DNA of 37,623 bases from Candidatus Fermentibacterota bacterium (lineage in GTDB: Bacteria; JAFGKV01). Shown here piece after piece: positions 32,037 through 37,623 of the stretch (position 1 is the first letter of the stretch; each line of letters begins with the position of its first letter). The stretch covers positions 1 to 37,623 of the forward strand of contig JAFGKV010000057.1 of the NCBI GenBank assembly GCA_016928395.1. The letters run 5' to 3'. The notes under the pieces were generated by a model. It was not told the origin of the DNA, did no database searches, and worked only from the letters and a program-made list of their open reading frames with translations. Position numbers and translations under genes: made by a program.

Positions 32037-35000
32037 TAGGGCCTCCGCACCACCTTGGTCTCGGCGCGGGCCGCGAGGCCGCCACCCTGGACCGACAACC
32101 GCATAAGATAGACTCCCCCAGCAATCCGGTCGCCGTCGGCATCCAGGCCGTCCCAAGGCATGAGGTTCGTACCCCGGAATGGATTGGCCAGCTCGATGGT
32201 TCGGATGAGCCTGCCGCTGACCGTGTACACCCGGGCCTCGGCCACCGCGGCATCGTCGGAGAGAACGAAGCGAAGCGTCGTATGGTCGGTAAACGGACTG
32301 GGGATTGCGGCGAACCCGGCGACGCTCAGGCCGCCTCCCGCCCGGACGGTAACGCGATGGGCCGCCTCATTGCCATAGATGTCCGCCACCCGTACCACCA
32401 AAGCATGACTTCCGGCCTGCATCAGGGGGAGTTCGAACAAGACTGACCCCTCCTGCGGGCTGCCAGGTGGTGACTCATAGGTTGGCGCCACCGCCTGGCC
32501 GGCCAGAGTGATACGAATGCTGGATCCTAGAATCCCGTCGTGGTCAGTCAGGGATGCGCGCATCCATTCGCCCCCTTGGACGAACTCGCCCTCCTGAAAC
32601 AGCTGCCAGGCGTTGTCGCGCTGGATCTCAATTGAGGGCATCACGGGGGGGTCACGGTCATACACCACCAGCACCGTGAACTGGCCCGCGGCCGGGGCCT
32701 CGGCCTCTACGCGCCCACCCACGACACTGCCCGGCAGGCCCACCCACCGGCCAAGCCCCGCATCCCACACGGCTGCCATCAGGCTGTCCACATCCGCGGG
32801 CAGTACCCAGTTGGTGTCATAGGCCAGGCGCAGGGGGAGCGGGATACGCCCGTTTTCGCCGCTGTCGAAACCAACGGTGTACGCCCGTCCCGAACCGGCC
32901 CCGGGCACGGGGCACACGTCAATCCTCCGCTGGTCAGCCACTCTGGTCACCGGTCCCACCGCGATGCGTACCACCGTGGTATCATCCACACACCACGGCG
33001 GCACGGTCACCAGGATATTGCCGTTGTTGCTCGCCACGAACCCTCCACTGCCCGTCTCAGGCGTCACCAGGGCAGTATCGACATTGGCGGGGCTGGTGAA
33101 CTGTGCAAGGGTCAGAGCTTCGGCCGCGCCGCTGCGAGCCCACACCCGCAGTGCGCCGGTGCCGGGCGGCGGAACCTCCGCGATAGTCAGTTCCGAGGTA
33201 AACGGAAGAGTCACCGTCTGAGATCGGGATGCCAAGAGAATGCCGAAGGCGTCAACCAGATCCATGCGTAGCTCGGCGGAGGAGACGGCCTCCCAGGTCA
33301 GCGTGCCCGAGACTGCGGTACCGTGAGTCACCACATCAGGGACCACCGAGGCTGCCAGGTCGCCCGCCGACGGCACAGGCAACTCCGAGGCGGGATCCCC
33401 GAGCAGCGAATAGGCGCGGCATACATAAGAGAGATCGGTCTGGATCTTGGCCACCTGGATGGCGAGACCGATCTGGCGAAGCCCTCTGTCCAGCAGCGCG
33501 CGATGCAGGTTTACGGAAAGAATGCCATTGTCCGAGGGGTAGCTTTCCCGGGATGAGCTGAAAAAGGCCAGGGCGCCTTCGCGCCAACGGGTGAAATGCT
33601 CCGCCATGACGATATCGTAGTCCGGATCGTCAAACCGCCCCGTATCGCAACTGAAGCTCGTGATGAGCGGATAGTCTGGTGCCGTGAGCATCTCGGGTGC
33701 ATCGTCCGTGGTGATGATCCACTCAGTGGCCCAGGTATTGATCCCGCCGTGCCCGACATAGGTGAGAAGCAGCATGCCATCGCGGATGGTATCCAGAATC
33801 CACGGCCGGTAGTATGCCTCACCCTTGGCCCGGGAGTGCAGCATGGTGGGCCGGTCGTTCCAGGCATCATTGGATCCGCCGTTGTAGCTCAGGTAGATGC
33901 GCTCGGGAAAATAGGCAGGGCTGACGCTGGCGATAATTGTCTCACAGTCGACGGCAAAGCCCGGCTGGCTGGCGGTGCCGCTGGCATCATCGGCGAAGAA
34001 CGCAATTCGGGCATGGGCATGGGAGGGGGCATTCAGGGTCTCCGCCGCAATGATCTTGTCAACAAAGTCATTCGCCTGGGCGGCCGTCTGCACGCTGAGA
34101 CGGCCCAGGGCCACATCAGGCAGCCGGCGGGAATCATTGTCCACATCGGCATACGCATTCTCGTCGGCCACGCGGCTAATGAGCCGTACGGGAATCAGAT
34201 TGGGCGAAACCTGGTTGCCGTGGCGCTGCCGTGCGGAGCCATCGCCGATGAGTACCACGAAACCGGGCCGCGGATCAAACGCTCCGTAGGCCCACGCGAT
34301 GAACTCATCAATGGCCAGGCTTGATGGATAGCCATAGCCGAACCGATCGAAAACCTCATTCACATCAACGACCAACGTGCTGAGCCCCCGTGTTTCCCGG
34401 TGAGCGGCAAGACGCGCGGCGGCGCTTTGGAAGAGCGGATGGGTGATGGCCAGGTAGTCCGCACCGGTCGCCCCCGCCAAGGCGCCTGCGGTGCGAAGCT
34501 CCATGGCAGGCCTGGAGACGCCCCGGTCCGGGGCGAAGGCCATGTACCGCCGCGGCGAGTCACCTGCCACAGAGTCGCCGAAGGCCACTGCATATCCGCC
34601 GGACGAGGGGTCAACCGTATGGCCTGTGAGACGAACAGGGTCAGCGGGATCGCTGACATCCAGCAGCATGACCTCCGGATAACGGAATCCCTCGAGGCGG
34701 TAACGCCGCAACGCCTGGTCACCGGCCTCGCCGGCGAAGAGAAGGCTGTCCATGGCGGCCGTGCCGGTGTGAAAATCCAGGGTCAGGCTCTTCAGCCAGA
34801 TCTTGTCCGCGGCGGTGGATTGGCCGATGCCCTCAACCTTGACCACGTTCGTGCCGACATAGACCATGTCTTCCTGTACCGGGGCCGACACGGTGAAGGG
34901 CCCCCTGTTGGTCCACGTGGTGTCGACCAAGACCCGGCCACCCATGGACACCCTCAGGCGATGCGTGGTCCAGGCATCGGCACTGCCGGCCAAGGTGAGG

Positions 35001-36166
35001 TTGATTGGGCGGCTCTTGTCCACCGTAGAGACGGAGAAGCTCAGGTTCGCCACGCTGATCTGGCCGGGCGACTGGGTCTCCACCTTGGCCCACCACCACT
35101 GCAGCGCATCTCCCGTCGGCGTGTAATCGGAGTGATCCAGCTCCTCGGCCACGACCAGCGACACGGGGTGGGAGGTCACCTCGGGCCCGGCGCCGGGGGT
35201 GGCATCTCGCTGCCGCATGGCCTGCAATCCACCCCCGCGCCCCAACCACATGACATTCTCGAATGCCTCATCCGCGTACTCGGGCGGGAGTGCCGGCGAG
35301 ACGAAGGCGATGCGCGTCAACGCACCGCCGCTGGTTTCAATGACACAGGGCAACTCTTCGCCTTTCCAGGTCAGCGAAAGCTCATCTGCGGGTGCAGCCG
35401 CCAGGTCGGGAGCTACCGCTGCGAGCGCCTCGCGGGAGATTGCCACCGGCCGGCCAGAAGGCACGGTGATCTTCACCGCAGGATACGGGGGCGCCCACGC
35501 CGCGGGACGGAGTGTCGGCAACGTAGTGCCGACCCAGGTGGCCGTTTCCGGGTTGATGACCATACTCTGCAGCACTGGGAGATACCGGGCCTCTACCGGA
35601 ACGCCGCCGCGATCCACGGTCGAATCCCAGGTGATCTCCACCCGCATACCCAAATTCTCCAGCAACTGCGAACCACCCAAGCGCTGTTGCAGCGGCGTGA
35701 TCTTCAATGCATAGAGCGTCACACCGCGAAATGTGCCCCACGGCTCGATGCCTGCCCATACCGAAGGGTACAGCGCGCCGCTCATATGGGACGGCACGCG
35801 ACTTGTGCGATCGACCCGAAGCCCCTCGGCGGTGGTACTCCACACACCCACGGGTACCGCCCTCAGCGCATGCTCTTGGGCAATCCCGGCGGTGGCTACA
35901 TGCCTAGGCTCACATCCCGGAGGAACTGCGAACAGCAGATAGTACACGGGCAGTTCCGGCCAGCCGGTCTCGCGGGTGAGGGCCGCGCCCGTGGCGCGGA
36001 CAACCGCCTCGTCCCCATCCAGCGGAAACGAAATCCACGGCGCGGCGGCCAGGGAGATATCCAACCCGTCGACCCGCTCGGTGACACCCCACTGGGGCGC
36101 CGGCGGCACGGCGTGGCCGGAGGCAACAAGAACTGCGGCAGTGAACAGCAGCACATACACACGCAT
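32036..36166 (-). CDS. Secreted C25 (gingipain-type) cysteine peptidase
   Basis: This large exported endopeptidase has 1376 residues. A Sec signal (MRVYVLLFTAAVLVASGHA) and a long propeptide/beta region (to about residue 560) precede the catalytic domain. The predicted catalytic His is in LLTYVGHGGI (about residue 806) and the Cys in LITSFSCDTGRFDDP (about 840); this 34-residue spacing matches gingipains. YLAITHPLFQ, FVVLIGDGSA, LPDVALGRLSV and SLLGDPASELPVP are further C25 features. The C-terminal about 90 residues (PSPFTDHTTLRFVLSDDAAV, ARVYTVSGRLIRTIE, WDGLDADGDRIAGGVYLMRL) form a FlgD/Por-type Ig module often linked to type IX secretion. Start ATG 36166 has GGGAGA upstream. No Por secretion genes are in the window. 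Confidence 0.9.
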   Translation of the reverse strand: MRVYVLLFTAAVLVASGHAVPPAPQWGVTERVDGLDISLAAAPWISFPLDGDEAVVRATGAALTRETGWPELPVYYLLFAVPPGCEPRHVATAGIAQEHALRAVPVGVWSTTAEGLRVDRTSRVPSHMSGALYPSVWAGIEPWGTFRGVTLYALKITPLQQRLGGSQLLENLGMRVEITWDSTVDRGGVPVEARYLPVLQSMVINPETATWVGTTLPTLRPAAWAPPYPAVKITVPSGRPVAISREALAAVAPDLAAAPADELSLTWKGEELPCVIETSGGALTRIAFVSPALPPEYADEAFENVMWLGRGGGLQAMRQRDATPGAGPEVTSHPVSLVVAEELDHSDYTPTGDALQWWWAKVETQSPGQISVANLSFSVSTVDKSRPINLTLAGSADAWTTHRLRVSMGGRVLVDTTWTNRGPFTVSAPVQEDMVYVGTNVVKVEGIGQSTAADKIWLKSLTLDFHTGTAAMDSLLFAGEAGDQALRRYRLEGFRYPEVMLLDVSDPADPVRLTGHTVDPSSGGYAVAFGDSVAGDSPRRYMAFAPDRGVSRPAMELRTAGALAGATGADYLAITHPLFQSAAARLAAHRETRGLSTLVVDVNEVFDRFGYGYPSSLAIDEFIAWAYGAFDPRPGFVVLIGDGSARQRHGNQVSPNLIPVRLISRVADENAYADVDNDSRRLPDVALGRLSVQTAAQANDFVDKIIAAETLNAPSHAHARIAFFADDASGTASQPGFAVDCETIIASVSPAYFPERIYLSYNGGSNDAWNDRPTMLHSRAKGEAYYRPWILDTIRDGMLLLTYVGHGGINTWATEWIITTDDAPEMLTAPDYPLITSFSCDTGRFDDPDYDIVMAEHFTRWREGALAFFSSSRESYPSDNGILSVNLHRALLDRGLRQIGLAIQVAKIQTDLSYVCRAYSLLGDPASELPVPSAGDLAASVVPDVVTHGTAVSGTLTWEAVSSAELRMDLVDAFGILLASRSQTVTLPFTSELTIAEVPPPGTGALRVWARSGAAEALTLAQFTSPANVDTALVTPETGSGGFVASNNGNILVTVPPWCVDDTTVVRIAVGPVTRVADQRRIDVCPVPGAGSGRAYTVGFDSGENGRIPLPLRLAYDTNWVLPADVDSLMAAVWDAGLGRWVGLPGSVVGGRVEAEAPAAGQFTVLVVYDRDPPVMPSIEIQRDNAWQLFQEGEFVQGGEWMRASLTDHDGILGSSIRITLAGQAVAPTYESPPGSPQEGSVLFELPLMQAGSHALVVRVADIYGNEAAHRVTVRAGGGLSVAGFAAIPSPFTDHTTLRFVLSDDAAVAEARVYTVSGRLIRTIELANPFRGTNLMPWDGLDADGDRIAGGVYLMRLSVQGGGLAARAETKVVRRP

Positions 36167-36262
36167 GGAGTCTCCCGGGAAGGGCGGCGCGAATGGGCCG
36201 GAGTGATCTCTAGTCGGTACTCAGAGGAATGTACCCGATGCTTTAGGACAGGATCCTGAATC

Positions 36263-36910
36263 TCAGCGAATCATCCGCCTTCCCACGGGGATGAGCAACC
36301 ATGGCTCCTCCATGATGGCCAGCGCACTCTTGACCTGGCCCTCGTAGAATGCCCCGATGGGAACCGAGGCCAGGCCCAAGGCAACGGCCTCCAGCATGAC
36401 GTTCTGCGCGGCATGCCCCGCCTCCAGTATCGCGTACTGGGGAGCACGGTCACCATACTTCTCCGCCGTAATTTCCACCGATCCAGCAACAATGATCACC
36501 ACCGCGGCCTGGCGAAGCGCCTCCTGCTGTAAGGCTGCGGCCCACAACTCCAGGGGCACGTGCGGCGCTCGTGTAGCCGCCAGAGCGTGGGTATGCGGGA
36601 GATACCGGTACACCGCGCTCTGAAGCCCGTCCACCGCGCGAACCGCCGCGTAGAGGGTAAGAGGATAGAGTCCTCCGGCCGAGGGGGCGGTCCTGAATCC
36701 CTCAGCCGACGTCACGCCTTGCCCTGCCCATAGAAGCTGCCCAAGATCCTTCAGGTCTATGGGAGAATCCGTGTATTCCCGAACCGACCGCCGCTGCGCC
36801 AGAGCCTGGTGCAGTCCCATGCCATCAGAAGTCTGAGGCGGAGGGAGCTGAACGGGCTCTCCTCCTGATCCGGCAACCCCGGCGAGAATGAGCATTAGGG
36901 CAGTCTTCAT
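36263..36910 (-). CDS. SagB/ThcOx-type FMN nitroreductase
   Basis: This flavin-dependent oxidoreductase is of the SagB-type family, members of which oxidise azolines in thiazole/oxazole peptides, although many are unassigned. The start (MKTALMLILAGVAGSGG) is a signal-like hydrophobic stretch, suggesting export or membrane attachment. Family motifs are ALAQRRSVREYTDSPIDLKDLGQLLWAGQG (shown in parts: RRSVREY, LLWAGQG), RTAPSAGGLYPLTLY, EAGHAAQNVMLEAVALGLASV and IGAFYEG. The length (215 aa) is normal. The ATG at 36910 has a strong GGAGGTG 4 bases upstream. It precedes the C25 gene by 96 bases on the same strand. No precursor peptide or YcaO gene is nearby. Confidence 0.87.
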   Translation of the reverse strand: MKTALMLILAGVAGSGGEPVQLPPPQTSDGMGLHQALAQRRSVREYTDSPIDLKDLGQLLWAGQGVTSAEGFRTAPSAGGLYPLTLYAAVRAVDGLQSAVYRYLPHTHALAATRAPHVPLELWAAALQQEALRQAAVVIIVAGSVEITAEKYGDRAPQYAILEAGHAAQNVMLEAVALGLASVPIGAFYEGQVKSALAIMEEPWLLIPVGRRMIR

Positions 36911-37059
36911 GATGCACCTCCGTGTGTCGTCTTCCTACATGTCTTCTACTCGGCGTGCTCTCGCGAGGCAAGGAGAAGACAAGGTTTCCCTCAGATATCG
37001 TAGTCGCACTCGTGCGAATCCACTTCACATCAATGTACTCATTTCGCTCTCGTTCGCAT

Positions 37060-37085
37060 CGCCCACTGCTTTCGGGTAGTGGGCG
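37060..37085. other. Hairpin CGCCCACT...AGTGGGCG
   Basis: An exact 8-bp stem (37060-37067 with 37078-37085) encloses a 10-base loop. No T-run follows on either strand, so a terminator role is doubtful. Confidence 0.4.
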
Positions 37086-37284
37086 GCCCGATCGTTGAGT
37101 CCTAGCTGCTGCACACTCCTCCCGTAGCGTCCTCGCGAGGCAGTATCTGTTCACGCTGTGCGATCCGCAGCCCTCGGCAACTATAGTTCCTTCCCCACCT
37201 CGCTTCATCGGTTCCTCACTCCCTCACGCCAGTACCCCTTCGCGAACACGAAAGACCCACCAGAAGACTCCGAGACTCCTGAGC

Positions 37285-37320
37285 ATATAGGACTCCTCAT
37301 ATATAGGATACGTCCTATAT
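37285..37320. promoter_or_regulatory. ATATAGGA repeat cluster, operator-like
   Basis: ATATAGGA occurs at 37285-37292 and 37301-37308 in the same orientation, and its complement TCCTATAT at 37313-37320 forms an inverted pair with the second copy across a 4-base spacer (TACG). The AT-rich cluster lies about 375 bases upstream of the SagB-type gene in a GC-rich genome. It could be an operator or a promoter element; nothing in the sequence decides which. Confidence 0.4.
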
Positions 37321-37623
37321 CCTCTCAACGCTTTGTCGTGTCCTGGAAATCCGCACAGCCGGCTCACCCGTGCTTCATTGCCACGCTCGCAGGCCGACTC
37401 CGTCCTTGAACTCGGCGGCATCTCTCGCTACACTACGAACCCATGAGGCCACACCCACGCGGCCCGGGTACGCTCCGCGCGAGCCCTCCCACGGCCCATC
37501 TCCGCCACAGTGAGGGACATTGTGAAGGCATTCGTACTGTATGCAGATTGGCAACCGAGATCGGGCTACGCGCCCTCGGAGCGCGAGCACGCCTCTCGAA
37601 AGGCGGCGCAGGCCTCCCGGGTC

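Larger units (their letters stand above)
36911..37623. other. Non-coding region at the right end
   Basis: No gene is supported. The region is less GC-rich than the rest. It holds an 8-bp hairpin (37060-37085), a TCGCGAGGCA pair (36961 and 37133) and an ATATAGGA inverted/direct repeat cluster (37285-37320). Any promoter for the SagB-type gene would be here, but no clear -35/-10 pair stands out. Open frames at 37158-37409 and 37375-37590 have unlikely composition and no ribosome-binding site. Confidence 0.5.

Noticed and set aside
1-37623. tRNA, rRNA or riboswitch
   Set aside because: No cloverleaf, rRNA-like or known riboswitch core was recognised in any intergenic stretch by eye; a covariance-model scan was not possible.

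Overview
The window is a GC-rich (by eye about 60-65% G+C) bacterial chromosome segment. Lipoprotein and Sec signal peptides, a 1376-residue secreted C25 (gingipain-type) peptidase ending in a FlgD/T9SS-like Ig module, a DUF4159/DUF4175 pair and several undescribed intergenic repeats suggest a Gram-negative lineage of the FCB type or a neighbouring candidate phylum (Latescibacterota, Eisenbacteria or Zixibacteria style). No rRNA, tRNA or other phylogenetic marker was seen, so this placement is inference.

Layout. 377-3486: a TAXI-type TRAP transporter (lipoprotein binding protein plus fused DctQM permease). 3487-4335: a degraded intergenic zone with the relic of a REP-associated (IS200-like) transposase. 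4336-6174: a secreted fibre-like protein built of twelve 26-residue Gly-rich repeats, flanked by imperfect direct DNA repeats. 6646-9999 (minus): a TatD-associated radical SAM protein, a GT39/ArnT-like glycosyltransferase and a polytopic membrane protein with a C-terminal helix-hairpin-helix-like domain. 10308-12863: alpha-glucan phosphorylase. 12864-13731: repeat-filled non-coding DNA.

13732-21882 is a tightly coupled six-gene operon: a PLP lyase/synthase-like enzyme, a TGS-containing nucleoside (uridine) kinase, PreT-like and PreA-like dihydropyrimidine dehydrogenase subunits, an SsnA-like amidohydrolase and a threonine-synthase-like PLP enzyme. Four of the five junctions overlap. It looks like a catabolic or salvage pathway for a heterocycle (purine, pyrimidine or hydantoin-like), related to the E. 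coli ygeW-ssnA selenium-associated cluster. The molybdenum hydroxylase of that cluster is absent here.

22276-23916 holds a coiled-coil protein and a small membrane protein. 24145-25230 encodes an orphan Cmr1-like RAMP protein with no other cas gene or CRISPR array in the window; a perfect 28-bp palindrome precedes it. 25446-36910 (minus) reads from right to left SagB-type nitroreductase, C25 peptidase, DUF4159, DUF4175-like, TPR, DUF1848 and YdeI/OmpD-associated protein, mostly with overlapping starts and stops. The usual MoxR and DUF58 partners of DUF4159/DUF4175 loci are missing.

The most unusual items are the orphan Cmr1 gene, the SsnA/PreTA/PLP/kinase operon, and a recurring palindrome CTATTCT-N6-AGAATAG with three exact copies (97-116, 6480-6499, 24050-24069) and one degenerate copy (3811-3830), all intergenic.
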